Below are positions 53,673 through 63,720 of a DNA stretch of 64,000 nucleotides, piece after piece. Location: contig JAYQTT010000016.1 in assembly GCA_038147495.1 (NCBI GenBank), positions 124,001 to 188,000 on the forward strand. The letters run 5' to 3'. Every line of letters starts with the position of its first letter. Position 1 is the stretch's first letter. The notes under the pieces were generated by a model. It was not told the origin of the DNA, did no database searches, and worked only from the letters and a program-made list of their open reading frames with translations. This stretch comes from MED-G116 sp038147495. Its GTDB lineage: Bacteria; Pseudomonadota; Alphaproteobacteria; Puniceispirillales; Puniceispirillaceae. The position numbers were made by a program, and so were the translations under genes.

Positions 53673-55792
53673 GCCTCCTCCTTGGCAAGGCTGCCGGCAC
53701 CAGACAGGCTTGGGTTCGACATGAAATAATCATGTGCAGAAAAGCTGTCTGCATCACTTTCCATATGCTGGTAACTGCCATCTGGCAGTAATAGCCAGCA
53801 ATTTCTCTCATCTCGAAGCAGGGCCGGAAGAATTTGCTTGATAACCTGTTTACGAACCGTTGGATTTTCCAGCTGCACAAACATCTCGACACGGCGCAAC
53901 AAATTGCGCGGCATCAAATCAGCCGACGCCAGAAATACCAGATTTTTCGGCGAGCCAAGCTTGCCGCCATTGGCAAAGGCATAGATGCGGCCATGCTCAA
54001 GAAAGCGCCCAATCAACGAGCGAACAGTGATATTTTCCGACAGGCCGGTGATACCCGGGCGAAGACAACATATGCCACGGACAATGATTTCAATCCTAAC
54101 CCCGGCCTGTGATGCTTCATAAAGCTTGTCGATCAGGCGGCGGTCCACCAGCGCATTGCATTTGATCCAGATTCCGGACGGCTCACCCTTTTGGCTGGCA
54201 TCAATTTCCTTGTCGATCATCTCGCACAGGCGCGGCATCGATTGATGCGGCGAGATAAAACTCTTCTTCAATTTTTCCGGTTGCACATGACTGGTCAGAT
54301 ATTTGAACACTTCATAGACGTCACGGCCAACATCCTTGTCCGAGGTGAAATAGGAAAGGTCGGTGTAAATCCGGGCAGTGACCGGATGGTAATTACCTGT
54401 ACCAAGATGCGTATAGGTGACCAATTTTCCAGCCTCGCGCCGGACCACGGCCGACATCTTTGCATGAATTTTCAGATCGGTCAGGCCATAGGCGATATGC
54501 ACCCCGGCCCGCTCCAGATTACGCGCCAGAAGGATGTTGTTTTTTTCATCAAACCGGGCCTTCAATTCGATCACAGCGGTCACTGTTTTACCGCTCTCGG
54601 CAGCTTCGATCAGCGCACTCACAATCGGCGAATCAACCGGTGTTCGATACAGCGTCTGGCGGATCGCCAATACATCTGGATCACGCGCCGCCTGTTGCAG
54701 GAATCGCACGACAGCCTCAAAGCTCTCAAAGGGGTGATGGACGATAATGTCCTTATTGCGAATTGCCGCAAAACAATCACCACCAAAATCGCTGATGCGC
54801 TGTGGGAAGCGCGGGTTAAAAGTTGGATAGAGCAGGCGTTTTGGCATAAACGCCATAAGTTCAGCAAAATTATTCACCGACACAGGGCCGGTTGAAGCAA
54901 AACATTTTTCCGGTTCAATCGACATCGCGCGGCATAGAAGATCAAGCGTTGCATGCGGGGCGTCCGAGGTCAAAGTCAGCAAGACAACACTTCCGCGCTT
55001 GCGCGCACGAAGAGCAGTTTCAAATTCGTGGATCAGATCATTCGCCTCATCGTCAATCTCAATTTCCGAGTCGCGGATGATGCTGAATACCGATGCAGAT
55101 TTAAGATTATGCTTGGGGTAAATCTTGTTGATGAAGGCGCCAATCACCGCCTCTACCAAAACAAACCGAAGGCTGTCGCCCGGCAATTTGACAAAGCGAC
55201 CCAGATTTTCCGGTAACAGGATCACGCCATGCACAGGCTTTGTGCTGGCATCCACCATCTCAAATATCATCCCCTTGCCCTGATTGTGGAAGAAGGGAAA
55301 AGGATGCGCCGGATCAAGAATTGTCGGCGTCAACAATGGCAGAATGTTTGTAAAGAAATAATCTTCCAGCCATTCCAGATCATCAGAGGCAGATGGAACC
55401 CTATCCATGATCTGAATATCTTCACTGGCAAATTCAGTGATCAGCGTTGCCAGCAACCGGTCCTGTTTTTGCATCAAACGCCGGCTACGCTGATGCAGCA
55501 AATCAAGCAGGGATTCGATTTCCGTGTCATCAACCGGCACCCGATGCACGCCGCGCTGACGAAGTTGCCGCAAGCCCGCAATGCGAACCATGAAAAATTC
55601 ATGCAGATTATCTGCCGAAATTGATACAAACCGCAGGCGTTCAGCCAACGGCAGCGACACATCTTCAGCCAGCGCCAGAACCCGCTCATTAAAGGCAAGC
55701 CAGCTCAGCTCTCTGTTAAAATAAAGCGGATCACCCTCATCTGCAGACAGAATTGGATCGGTGATACCGGAAAAGGCCATGTCATTTGCCAT
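53669..55792 (-). CDS. ppk: Polyphosphate kinase 1
   Basis: The 707-residue PPK1 polymerises the gamma-phosphate of ATP into polyphosphate. The N domain has YFNRELSWLAFNERVLALA and ISADNLHEFFMVRIAGL. The kinase core has YRTPVDSPIV, AVIELKARFDEKNN, and the autophosphorylated His in THLGTGNYHPVTARIYTDL. It is the first gene of ppk-ppx-phoR-phoB, overlapping ppx by 4 bp. AGGA lies about 10 nt before the ATG. Placing polyphosphate enzymes with phoRB ties phosphate storage to the Pho response. Confidence 0.96.
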   Translation of the reverse strand: MANDMAFSGITDPILSADEGDPLYFNRELSWLAFNERVLALAEDVSLPLAERLRFVSISADNLHEFFMVRIAGLRQLRQRGVHRVPVDDTEIESLLDLLHQRSRRLMQKQDRLLATLITEFASEDIQIMDRVPSASDDLEWLEDYFFTNILPLLTPTILDPAHPFPFFHNQGKGMIFEMVDASTKPVHGVILLPENLGRFVKLPGDSLRFVLVEAVIGAFINKIYPKHNLKSASVFSIIRDSEIEIDDEANDLIHEFETALRARKRGSVVLLTLTSDAPHATLDLLCRAMSIEPEKCFASTGPVSVNNFAELMAFMPKRLLYPTFNPRFPQRISDFGGDCFAAIRNKDIIVHHPFESFEAVVRFLQQAARDPDVLAIRQTLYRTPVDSPIVSALIEAAESGKTVTAVIELKARFDEKNNILLARNLERAGVHIAYGLTDLKIHAKMSAVVRREAGKLVTYTHLGTGNYHPVTARIYTDLSYFTSDKDVGRDVYEVFKYLTSHVQPEKLKKSFISPHQSMPRLCEMIDKEIDASQKGEPSGIWIKCNALVDRRLIDKLYEASQAGVRIEIIVRGICCLRPGITGLSENITVRSLIGRFLEHGRIYAFANGGKLGSPKNLVFLASADLMPRNLLRRVEMFVQLENPTVRKQVIKQILPALLRDERNCWLLLPDGSYQHMESDADSFSAHDYFMSNPSLSGAGSLAKEEA

Positions 55793-56014
55793 AACGTTGT
55801 TATCCTAACCAGCCGTGTCTCACCACAACACCAAGACCATAGCCACAGGCCTGCGCGGCGATACCATAGCAGTAGCAGAAACCTCTATCCAATATAATGG
55901 CAGATCAATGTGACAGCGATATGAAAAATACTACGGCTGAATTCTGGATTATTTCTGCGTAAGCCTCATATATCAGATATAGAGAATGTCAGAGTGATCG
56001 GGGAGGTCACGATC

Positions 56015-57304
56015 ATGCGTTTGTTTCAGGATATGCTGTCCAATCTTGTTCGGGGAACCATGAGCCTGTCGGCGCTTGGCCGCAAACATGTATCCGATCT
56101 CAGCTCAGATCCCGAAAAGGCGATGCAAGCCGTGCTTATGGCAACGGGTGAGGTTTCCTCCCTCGTCTATGCAGAAAATCTGCTGACCATAATTGAAGAC
56201 CTTGACGATGATGGGTTTGCGGCACTTTTCACGACCGTTTTAAGCGGTCATGACATTGATGCCGAAGCGCTGACCAAAGCGGCAAAGGACTATACAATAC
56301 AGCCGTCAGATGCAGGGCTGAAGGCCATAGCCAACATCGCAGAGCCGGGCTGGATTGAGCTGTTCCGCCGACTAAACGCCACCACCAACGGCACGGTGCG
56401 ACTGGTCAGATTGCGTGAAAGATTACTCAAGTTAATTCGACAAAAGCCCGAAGTTGCACGCATTGATGTGGGGCTGGTCGGCCTTTTGCGCAACTGGTTC
56501 AACCCGGGCTTTTTGGTTCTGGAACCGATCGACTGGTCCACACCGGCAAACATTCTGGAAAAAATCATTGCCTATGAGGCAGTCCATGAAATCACCTCTT
56601 GGGATGATCTTCGCGCCCGCCTCGCGCCGGAAGACCGGCGTTGTTTTGCCTTTTTCCATCCGGCCATGCCGGACGAGCCGCTTATTTTCGTTGAGGTGGC
56701 CTTAACCACCGAAATTCCCCGCCGCATTGATGATGTGCTGGCACTGCAGCGTGATGCAAGCAAGGCCAATGGGGCAACAACGGCGGTATTCTATTCGATT
56801 TCCAACTGTCAAAACGGGCTGGCGGGCATTTCCTTTGGCAATTTCCTGATCAAGCGGGTGGCGCGCCACCTGCGCAGCGAGCTGCCCAATCTGACGCGTT
56901 TTGTCACGCTGTCGCCAGTTCCGGGCCTGATGAAATGGCTTGCCGTGAATCACCCCGACATCAACAAGATTTTCGCCGGGGCAGACAGGGCGTTCTGGCA
57001 ACAGGAAGCATCCGAACATGAGGCAGATTTCATTCGTGCCGCACTGCAATATCTGACCAAATCAGATCGCGCTGACGGATTGCCAAATGATCCGGTAGCC
57101 CGGTTTCATCTTGGCAATGGTGCCTTTTTGGAACAGCTCAATTTTGGCGGTGACCGCTCGGCCAAAGGCGTGGCACAAGCCGGTGGCCTGATGGTCAATT
57201 ATCTCTATGATCTGGATGTCGTTGAGAAAAACCATGAGGAATTCAACAAGACAAAAACCGTCCCGGTTTCACCTGCTGTCCGGGCGATGATGAAGGCCCG
57301 ATAG
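56015..57304 (+). CDS. Malonyl-CoA decarboxylase
   Basis: The 429-residue protein converts malonyl-CoA to acetyl-CoA and CO2. An N-terminal helical domain (WIELFRRLNATTNGT, LLKLI) is followed by the GNAT-like catalytic domain with AFFHPAMPDEPLIFVEVALT, YSISNCQNGLAGISFGNFL and RFHLGNGAFLEQLNF, the His region of the active site. GGGGAGG lies 8 nt before the ATG at 56015, preferred over the GTG at 55994. Malonate could come from pyrimidine or beta-alanine breakdown. It separates the ppk and pst operons and is unrelated to them. Confidence 0.93.
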   Translation: MRLFQDMLSNLVRGTMSLSALGRKHVSDLSSDPEKAMQAVLMATGEVSSLVYAENLLTIIEDLDDDGFAALFTTVLSGHDIDAEALTKAAKDYTIQPSDAGLKAIANIAEPGWIELFRRLNATTNGTVRLVRLRERLLKLIRQKPEVARIDVGLVGLLRNWFNPGFLVLEPIDWSTPANILEKIIAYEAVHEITSWDDLRARLAPEDRRCFAFFHPAMPDEPLIFVEVALTTEIPRRIDDVLALQRDASKANGATTAVFYSISNCQNGLAGISFGNFLIKRVARHLRSELPNLTRFVTLSPVPGLMKWLAVNHPDINKIFAGADRAFWQQEASEHEADFIRAALQYLTKSDRADGLPNDPVARFHLGNGAFLEQLNFGGDRSAKGVAQAGGLMVNYLYDLDVVEKNHEEFNKTKTVPVSPAVRAMMKAR

Positions 57305-57335
57305 TCGCAAGACGGAATATTCAGCCAGCCTTGCC

Positions 57336-58175
57336 TCAGCGGTCCTGCCATTCGGCGGGGCGTTTCTCGAGAAAGGCGGAAATGCCCTCTTCGGCGTCAT
57401 GTGCCAGCATGTTGTTTACCATCACCTCGGCGGCAAATTCATAGGCATTCCCAAGTGACATTTCGGCTTGCCGATAAAAGGCCGGCTTGCCATAGGCAAC
57501 AGTCGCCGTTGATTTGGCCGCTATCTTGCGGGCCAGCTCCATTACGGCGGTGCGAAGATCATCCGGTGCGACACAGCGGTTGATCAGGCCAATTTCCGCT
57601 GCCCGTTCTGCCGCGCACATCTCGCCAGTCAACAACATCTCCATCGCATGTTTTGGCGCGACATTGCGTGACAGGGCGACCATCGGTGTCGAACAGAACA
57701 GACCTATATTCACTCCGGGCGTGGCAAATTGCGCGGTGTTGGCCGCAATCGCAAGATCACAGCTTGCCACCAGCTGGCAACCAGCGGCGGTGGCAGTGGC
57801 ATGCACTTCGGCAATGATCGGCTTTGGATGTTCCGGAATTGATTTCATCAGAGCCGAACACCGTGCCAACACACGGCTGAAATAGGCGCGTCCCCGATCA
57901 GCCTGATTATCCGGATGGGCGCGCGCCGCCGTCATTTCCTTCAAATCATGCCCGGCACAAAACGCCGGTCCATTTGCCGCCAGCACAATCACCCTGACCT
58001 GTGGGTCCTCACGCGCCGCGTCAAGCGCCGCCGCGAGCGCTGCCATCATCGCTTCGGAAAGCGCGTTGCGAGACGCCGGTTGGTTCAGAACCAGTCGCAA
58101 AATACCGGCATCATCCATCTGCCGCTCGACCAAATTCTCCACCGATGCACTGGATGATGTTTTGCTGTCTGTCAT
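57336..58175 (-). CDS. Enoyl-CoA hydratase/isomerase family protein
   Basis: The 279-residue crotonase-fold protein has LVLNQPASRNALSEAMM at the start. The oxyanion region FCAGHDLKEMTAAR lies near 72 and CDLAIAANTAQFATPGVNIGLF near 140. The Glu positions of typical hydratases are not clearly kept (GVNIGLF lies where PEXXXGL is usual), so it may act on an unusual acyl-CoA or resemble ECHDC3. It is convergent with the malonyl-CoA decarboxylase gene. Confidence 0.85.
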   Translation of the reverse strand: MTDSKTSSSASVENLVERQMDDAGILRLVLNQPASRNALSEAMMAALAAALDAAREDPQVRVIVLAANGPAFCAGHDLKEMTAARAHPDNQADRGRAYFSRVLARCSALMKSIPEHPKPIIAEVHATATAAGCQLVASCDLAIAANTAQFATPGVNIGLFCSTPMVALSRNVAPKHAMEMLLTGEMCAAERAAEIGLINRCVAPDDLRTAVMELARKIAAKSTATVAYGKPAFYRQAEMSLGNAYEFAAEVMVNNMLAHDAEEGISAFLEKRPAEWQDR

Positions 58176-58238
58176 TCCTGCCTCACGCCTGATTTATAAC
58201 AGGCTACCCACAACGCCATGGCCTGCGCAAGACCGGCT

Positions 58239-58952
58239 TTAGTCGTCTTCAGTCATCCAGCTTGTCTGGTCGGCCTTTTCACGAAACGGGTTTGGCAGAT
58301 CGGCATTGGCCCGAAAATAAACAAGTTCGGCAATGCCAGTGACGTAATCGCCAACACGCTCAAAATTTTTGGCGATGAACAACAAATGCGCCGTTGCCAC
58401 TGCGTCTTCTGGATGATCTTGCAAATGGGCAACCAGTTCGCGGTGAATTTCAGTGTGAAGTTCATCGACTTTCACATCCGAGTCACGGATTTTCATTGCC
58501 ATTTTGACGTCGACATCCTCATAGACCTTGACAACATCTGCCGCCATTCCGGCAACGATGGTCCCCAGCGCGACAAGACGTTCAAGCGGCAAATTGCCGG
58601 TATCGCTGGCGACAATGGCTTTCGCACGGTTGGCCGTATTACGGGCATAGTCGCCCATGCGTTCATAGATGCTGGCGGCCTTCTGCGCGGCCAAAACATG
58701 GCGCAGATCGTCTGCTTGCGGCGCACGAAGGGCAAGAATTTCAACCGATTTTTCGGCGATATCAAGCTCCAGATAATCCAGCTTTTCGTCACGCTTGATA
58801 AGCTTGTCGACCTTATCCAACTGAAAATCGAACAATGCCTTTACCGCTGATTTGAGCTGTCGTGCGGCCAGTCCACCAAGATCCGAAAGCCGGGCGTCAA
58901 GGTCGTCCAGCTCGGCTGTGAAGGCGCTGCTTGTGTGGTCCATATCTTTCAT
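58239..58952 (-). CDS. phoU: Phosphate transport system regulator
   Basis: The 237-residue protein has two PhoU repeats of three helices each with the E/DxxxD-type metal motifs (MGDYARNTANRAKAI near 98; FERVGDYVTGIAELVYF near 200). PhoU couples PstSCAB to PhoR and limits phosphate uptake and signalling. The ATG at 58952 has GCGAGG upstream; the frame is open to 58991. It ends the pst operon, 31 bp after pstB. Confidence 0.94.
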   Translation of the reverse strand: MKDMDHTSSAFTAELDDLDARLSDLGGLAARQLKSAVKALFDFQLDKVDKLIKRDEKLDYLELDIAEKSVEILALRAPQADDLRHVLAAQKAASIYERMGDYARNTANRAKAIVASDTGNLPLERLVALGTIVAGMAADVVKVYEDVDVKMAMKIRDSDVKVDELHTEIHRELVAHLQDHPEDAVATAHLLFIAKNFERVGDYVTGIAELVYFRANADLPNPFREKADQTSWMTEDD

Positions 58953-58983
58953 TATAGCCTCGCAATATTGGTTGGCTGGCCGA

Positions 58984-59817
58984 TCACCCAAAGCGACCAG
59001 TGATATAATTTCGTGTCATCTCGTGCTGCGGCGCGGTGAACACCTTGTTCGTCTCGCCCACTTCAACCAGACGTCCAAGGTGAAAATAAGCCGTGCGGTG
59101 CGACACCCGCGCCGCCTGCTGCATCGAATGGGTTACAATAACAATGGTGAATTCATCACTCAATTCACGGATGAGTTCTTCAATTCTTGCTGTGGCGATC
59201 GGATCAAGCGCCGAACACGGCTCATCCATCAGGATCACTTCCGGGCTTACCGCAATGGCACGGGCGATACACAGGCGCTGCTGCTGGCCACCGGACAGGC
59301 CGGTGCCAGGCTGTGTCAATCGATCCTTCACCTCGGCCCACAAACCTGCTTTTTCAAGCGACTCTTCAACAATGCCCTCAAGATGTGCCCGGTCTCTTGC
59401 CAGCCCATGAATGCGCGGTCCATAGGCGACATTGTCAAAGATCGATTTCGGGAAAGGATTTGGCTTCTGGAACACCATTCCAACCTTGGCGCGCAAAGGC
59501 ACAACATCGATATGGGGCGCATAGATATCTTCGCCATCAAGCTTGATATCGCCCTCAACCCGGCAAATGTCGATGGTGTCGTTCATCCTGTTCAGACATC
59601 GCAAGAAAGTCGATTTGCCACAGCCGGACGGCCCGATAAAGGCAATGACCTGTCGTTTCGCGATATCGATCGACACATCATCGATCGCGCATTTATCGCC
59701 ATAAAAGACCTTTACATTTCTGGCCGTGATACGGGGGTTTTCGGCGTAAATATCACCCACTGTCCGGTCTGGCATGTTGGTGATCTGAAGGTCCTGTCGG
59801 CTTGCTGTTACACTCAT
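58984..59817 (-). CDS. pstB: Phosphate ABC transporter ATP-binding protein
   Basis: The 277-residue ATPase has Walker A FIGPSGCGKSTFLRC near 62, signature LSGGQQQRLCIARA, and Walker B VILMDEPCSALDP. The PstB-specific FQKPNPFP is present. It drives phosphate import at the cytoplasmic face. It lies 28 bp after pstA and 31 bp before phoU. Confidence 0.96.
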   Translation of the reverse strand: MSVTASRQDLQITNMPDRTVGDIYAENPRITARNVKVFYGDKCAIDDVSIDIAKRQVIAFIGPSGCGKSTFLRCLNRMNDTIDICRVEGDIKLDGEDIYAPHIDVVPLRAKVGMVFQKPNPFPKSIFDNVAYGPRIHGLARDRAHLEGIVEESLEKAGLWAEVKDRLTQPGTGLSGGQQQRLCIARAIAVSPEVILMDEPCSALDPIATARIEELIRELSDEFTIVIVTHSMQQAARVSHRTAYFHLGRLVEVGETNKVFTAPQHEMTRNYITGRFG

Positions 59818-59845
59818 GTCATAATCTTTCTGTTTGCCATCCGGT

Positions 59846-61150
59846 CTACCAGCGGCGTTCGAGCTTGCTTCTGATCAGGATCGCCACGGCATTCATGCTG
59901 ATCAAAAACAACAGTAATATAATAATTGCGGCGCTGGTCTTTTGGATAAACATCCGCTCGGCAAAATCTGCCCACATGAAAATCTGAACGGGCAGCACGG
60001 TTCCGGGATCGGTCACACTGCCGGGCACATCAACAATAAAGGCGACCATACCGATCATCAATAAAGGCGCCGTCTCGCCGAGTGCCTGTGCCATCCCGAT
60101 GATAGTGCCGGTCAACATGCCCGGCATCGCCAAGGGAATAACATGGTGAAAGATTGTCTGCATTTTTGACGCGCCAACACCAAGCGCCGCATCACGAACG
60201 CTTGGCGGCACAGCGCGGATTGCCGCGCGCGATGAAATGATGATCGTTGGCAAGGTCATCAATGACAGCACCACACCACCAATCAACGGAATGGAGCGCG
60301 GCATGCCAAAAATCCCGATGAAAATGGCCAGACCCAAAATACCAAACACCACCGACGGCACTGCCGCAAGATTGTTGATATTGATCTCGATGAGTTCGGT
60401 GATTTTGTTTTTCGGGGCAAATTCCTCGAGATAGATCGCGGTGGCAACACCAATCGGGAAGGCCAGAACAAGACAGACAGACAATGTCAGAATTGAGCCA
60501 ACCAGCGCCCCCATGATTCCCGCCATTTCGGCGTTTCGTGAGGCGCTGCCAAAGATCAGATAATCACTGAATTCATAGCTGATCCGCCCTTGCGCCTGAA
60601 GAACGTCGATATAGGCGATCATCTGGTCATCGATGCGCCGTTCGGCCTGCGGTGTCTCGCGCGAGATATACCCCCGCAGGAAGGAGTCGACATCATCATC
60701 AACAGCAAAGGTGATAGATTGGCGGGTGCCAAGAATATCAGGATTCGCCAGCACCGCCTTGCGCAAACGCTGTTCAGCGCCAACCGAGACGATCTTGCCG
60801 GCGGCACGTTTTTGTGAACGCCCCGATGCGCCAACGGTTTCATAAAGCGCCTCGCGGATCACACCGCGCGCGTCACCATCATAGAGAGACTGCACAGAAA
60901 GATCGCCTGCCGGATCAAGGCGCCCACGATCAAGCTGCACCTCCAACGTCACATAATATTGGAAGAATCCGGGAATGCCTTTTGAAAAAATGGACGCAAA
61001 AAGAATCACCAGAAAGGCCAGCGCGATACCAATCGCCAGCCGTCCAAAGAATTTGAACCGCCGTTCGCTTGCACGGCGAGAGGCGAGGCCTCTCTCGACA
61101 ATGGCGGCGGCATCGCGGGGGCGAAGCCGGGTGTTGTTATGATTACTCAT
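59846..61150 (-). CDS. pstA: Phosphate ABC transporter permease PstA (long form)
   Basis: The 434-residue protein is longer than E. coli PstA (296). After a first helix (about 37-58) comes a periplasmic region of roughly 150 residues (VTLEVQLDRGRLDPAG), then the permease core with YLEEFAPKN and the coupling loop ALGVGASKMQTIFHHVIPLAMPG. Such long N-terminal parts are common in alphaproteobacterial PstA. The start overlaps the pstC stop by 8 bp. Confidence 0.94.
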   Translation of the reverse strand: MSNHNNTRLRPRDAAAIVERGLASRRASERRFKFFGRLAIGIALAFLVILFASIFSKGIPGFFQYYVTLEVQLDRGRLDPAGDLSVQSLYDGDARGVIREALYETVGASGRSQKRAAGKIVSVGAEQRLRKAVLANPDILGTRQSITFAVDDDVDSFLRGYISRETPQAERRIDDQMIAYIDVLQAQGRISYEFSDYLIFGSASRNAEMAGIMGALVGSILTLSVCLVLAFPIGVATAIYLEEFAPKNKITELIEININNLAAVPSVVFGILGLAIFIGIFGMPRSIPLIGGVVLSLMTLPTIIISSRAAIRAVPPSVRDAALGVGASKMQTIFHHVIPLAMPGMLTGTIIGMAQALGETAPLLMIGMVAFIVDVPGSVTDPGTVLPVQIFMWADFAERMFIQKTSAAIIILLLFLISMNAVAILIRSKLERRW

Positions 61151-62573
61151 ATTGCTCTCGGTATTTCTTTACCACCTGAAGCGCGAACAAATTCAAAGCA
61201 AGGGTGATAACAATCAAGGTCAGGGCAAGCGCGAATGCCGACAGGGTCTTGGCAGATTCAAACTCCTGATCGCCCACAAGGATCGTCACGATCTGCGCGG
61301 TGACAGTGGTAACCGCATCGAGCGGGTTAAGCGACAGATTGGCGGCAAGTCCTGCGGCCATGACCACGATCATCGTCTCACCCACGGCCCGCGACACCGC
61401 CAGAAGAATACTTGCCACCACGCCGGGAAGTGCCGCCGGAAGCACAATTTGGCGCACCGTCTCGCCTTGTGTGCTGCCAAGACCATAAGCGGCATCACGA
61501 AGCGCCTGCGGGACCGCATTAATCACATCATCCGACAGGGATGACACAAAAGGAATGATCATGATCCCCATGACCAGACCGGCTGCAAGCGCTGATTCCG
61601 AAGCAACATCCAAACCAAGCGAAAGGCCCGTGGATCTGACGAAGGGAGCAACGGTGAGTGCGGCAAAGAATCCATAGACGACTGTCGGCACACCGGCCAG
61701 CAATTCCATCAACGGCTTGACGGTGGCGCGCACACGCGGCGAGGCATATTCCGACAGGTAAATGGCGCTGAGCAACCCAACGGGCACGGATACCGACAGC
61801 GCCACAACCGAAATCAGTAATGTTCCGGCAAACAACGGCACCGATCCATATGTGGCAAGCCCCATCTGGCCTGAACCTGCGCGCTCTGCGCCCTCAAATT
61901 GTGGGTTCCATGTCAGACCAAACAGAAATTCGCTAACCGGAACAAGCGCAAAGAAACGCAGTGACTCGAACAAAACCGAAAAGACAATGCCCACAGTTGT
62001 CAGGATGGCAACAACAGAACTGGTCGCCAGAACCGCAAGAACAATTCGCTCGACTGCATTGCGGGAGCGGAAGTCAGGATTGATTTTCCGGTACCCGTAA
62101 AACCCACACAAAAGTGACAATGACGGCACCGAAATTGTCGCCAGCATCCGCGATGTTTGCTGCCATGAAATCCAGGCGGCGGCGGCATCATTGACCCACG
62201 CCGGTTGATCGCCAAAATTGACACCATCAACAACATTGGCAATTTGCGCCATGACAATGACTTCATTGAAGTCATCACTGGCACGAAGGGTGTCCGGAAT
62301 GAATTCTGCGGCGAGAGATTGAAATACAATATCGTCACCAATGGCCAGAACCGTCAGAACAGCTGAAGCAGGAAGGATCGCCAGAAGCGCCGCGAAAAAA
62401 CCATAATAATGGGGGCGTGAATGCAACTGCCGGTCGCTGGCAAAACGCAACCGCGCTGCCGCACGCTGGCCAACAAAGAAATAGGCAAGGCCAATGATCA
62501 AGACGATCATGAAAAGGTTAAATGTGGCCAAATCCAGCCCCCAAAAAAAAGACATTTTGAGAGCCGGCGGCAT
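61143..62573 (-). CDS. pstC: Phosphate ABC transporter permease PstC (long form)
   Basis: The protein has about 470-476 residues with helices near the N terminus, a periplasmic insert, and the permease core with IYLSEYASPRVRATVKPLMELLAGVPTVV split over helix and loop, and the coupling segment AYGLGSTQGETVRQIVLPAALPG. The start is uncertain. ATG 62573 has GGGAG five bases upstream but lies in the loop of a hairpin; ATG 62555 has no clear ribosome site; TTG 62585 is in frame. Together with PstA it forms the phosphate channel. Confidence 0.92.
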   Translation of the reverse strand: MPPALKMSFFWGLDLATFNLFMIVLIIGLAYFFVGQRAAARLRFASDRQLHSRPHYYGFFAALLAILPASAVLTVLAIGDDIVFQSLAAEFIPDTLRASDDFNEVIVMAQIANVVDGVNFGDQPAWVNDAAAAWISWQQTSRMLATISVPSLSLLCGFYGYRKINPDFRSRNAVERIVLAVLATSSVVAILTTVGIVFSVLFESLRFFALVPVSEFLFGLTWNPQFEGAERAGSGQMGLATYGSVPLFAGTLLISVVALSVSVPVGLLSAIYLSEYASPRVRATVKPLMELLAGVPTVVYGFFAALTVAPFVRSTGLSLGLDVASESALAAGLVMGIMIIPFVSSLSDDVINAVPQALRDAAYGLGSTQGETVRQIVLPAALPGVVASILLAVSRAVGETMIVVMAAGLAANLSLNPLDAVTTVTAQIVTILVGDQEFESAKTLSAFALALTLIVITLALNLFALQVVKKYREQYE

Positions 62574-62581
62574 GCCGGCTC
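62561..62581. other. Intercistronic hairpin between pstS and pstC
   Basis: GAGCCGGC (62561-62568) and GCCGGCTC (62574-62581) form a perfect 8-bp stem with a 5-nt loop that contains the candidate pstC ATG. It follows the pstS stop closely and probably lowers pstCAB expression relative to pstS, by attenuation or by hiding the pstC ribosome site. Confidence 0.7.
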
Positions 62582-62599
62582 CCAAACCATTTATTCCGT

Positions 62600-63658
62600 C
62601 TACTTCAACATATCCGCTGTCAGCACCGGCAATTCTTTCATTGCCTTGGCGTAGCTTGCGCGCTCGGCATCCGGCATCGGGATCATTCCGGCCTCGGCAA
62701 GAGCACCGTCATCGTCCCAATGCTTTGTCCATTCGGCCATGTAGGCTTCGATCCCGGGAATGACGCCAATGTGCTGATGCTTCACATAGAAATACAAGGC
62801 GCGTGACACCGAGTAATTGTCATTGGCGATATTCTCGAATGTGGGTGCCGTTCCACCGATGAGCGCGCCTTGCAGCGTATCAGCGTTCTGGTCAAGGTAA
62901 GAGAAGCCAAAGATGCCATAGGCACTTGGATCTTCCTGCAGCTTTTGAACAATCAGATTATCCTGCTCGCCAGCTTCGACATAGGCGCCGTCTGTCCGCA
63001 TGGCACGACATACTTTGGCCTTTTCACCAGCAGCAGCAAGCGCCGCCTTGGCCATCTCATCCTTGCCGCAATAGCCTTTTTCATTCACCATTTCAGCAAA
63101 AGACGCGCGCGTGCCAGATGTTGTTGGCGGGCCATATACCCGGATCGCAACATCTGGCAGATCAGGATTGATCTCGGACCATTTGGTGAAAGGATTATCG
63201 ATCATTTGCGTGCAATCAGACGCCTGTCTGCCTGCGGCGCATGCTGGCACCTTGGCGGTCAGCGCCATACCGAGTTCAGCTTTCGAGATCACCAGCGGGG
63301 TGCCCTGTTTGGAATTGGCCACGACAATGCCATCATAGCCGACTTTGATTTCAGTAAGCTTGACCCCGTTTGCATCGCAATATTCCAGCTCGCCGACCTT
63401 CATTCGCGATGACGCGTTACCGATATCGATAAATTCTGTACCGATACCCTCACACACGCCCTTTTTACCAACCGAGGAACCACCCGACTCGACAACCGGT
63501 GTCTTGTAGGACGGGTTGTTGCCAAGCTGTTCGGCGACAATTGTTGCAAACGGCAGAACCGTCGAGGAACCAGCGATGCTGATATAATCGCGTGCATGGG
63601 CAACGGCACTCACCGCTGTTGCAACGGCAATTCCGATAAAGAAAGCTGAAAACCGCAT
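62600..63658 (-). CDS. pstS: Phosphate-binding periplasmic protein
   Basis: The 352-residue protein has a signal peptide (MRFSAFFIGIAVATAVSAVA, cleavage after AHA near 22). The phosphate-site loops are AGSSTVLPFA at the mature N terminus and GPPTTSGTRASFAEM near 175. It captures phosphate for PstCAB. CAGGAG lies about 8 nt before the ATG. A three-unit Pho box lies 63-91 bp upstream, so it is expected to be induced by phosphate limitation through PhoB. Confidence 0.95.
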   Translation of the reverse strand: MRFSAFFIGIAVATAVSAVAHARDYISIAGSSTVLPFATIVAEQLGNNPSYKTPVVESGGSSVGKKGVCEGIGTEFIDIGNASSRMKVGELEYCDANGVKLTEIKVGYDGIVVANSKQGTPLVISKAELGMALTAKVPACAAGRQASDCTQMIDNPFTKWSEINPDLPDVAIRVYGPPTTSGTRASFAEMVNEKGYCGKDEMAKAALAAAGEKAKVCRAMRTDGAYVEAGEQDNLIVQKLQEDPSAYGIFGFSYLDQNADTLQGALIGGTAPTFENIANDNYSVSRALYFYVKHQHIGVIPGIEAYMAEWTKHWDDDGALAEAGMIPMPDAERASYAKAMKELPVLTADMLK

Positions 63659-63720
63659 ATTTAAACTCCTGATTGAAGCTGTTCACGTTAAGTCTGCGGC
63701 ATGAAACATCACCCACTGCG

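Noticed and set aside
55880..55940. Possible Pho box between ppk and the malonyl-CoA decarboxylase gene
   Set aside because: The minus strand has CTGTCAC followed by CTGCCAT, but the period is 13 bp rather than the required 11.
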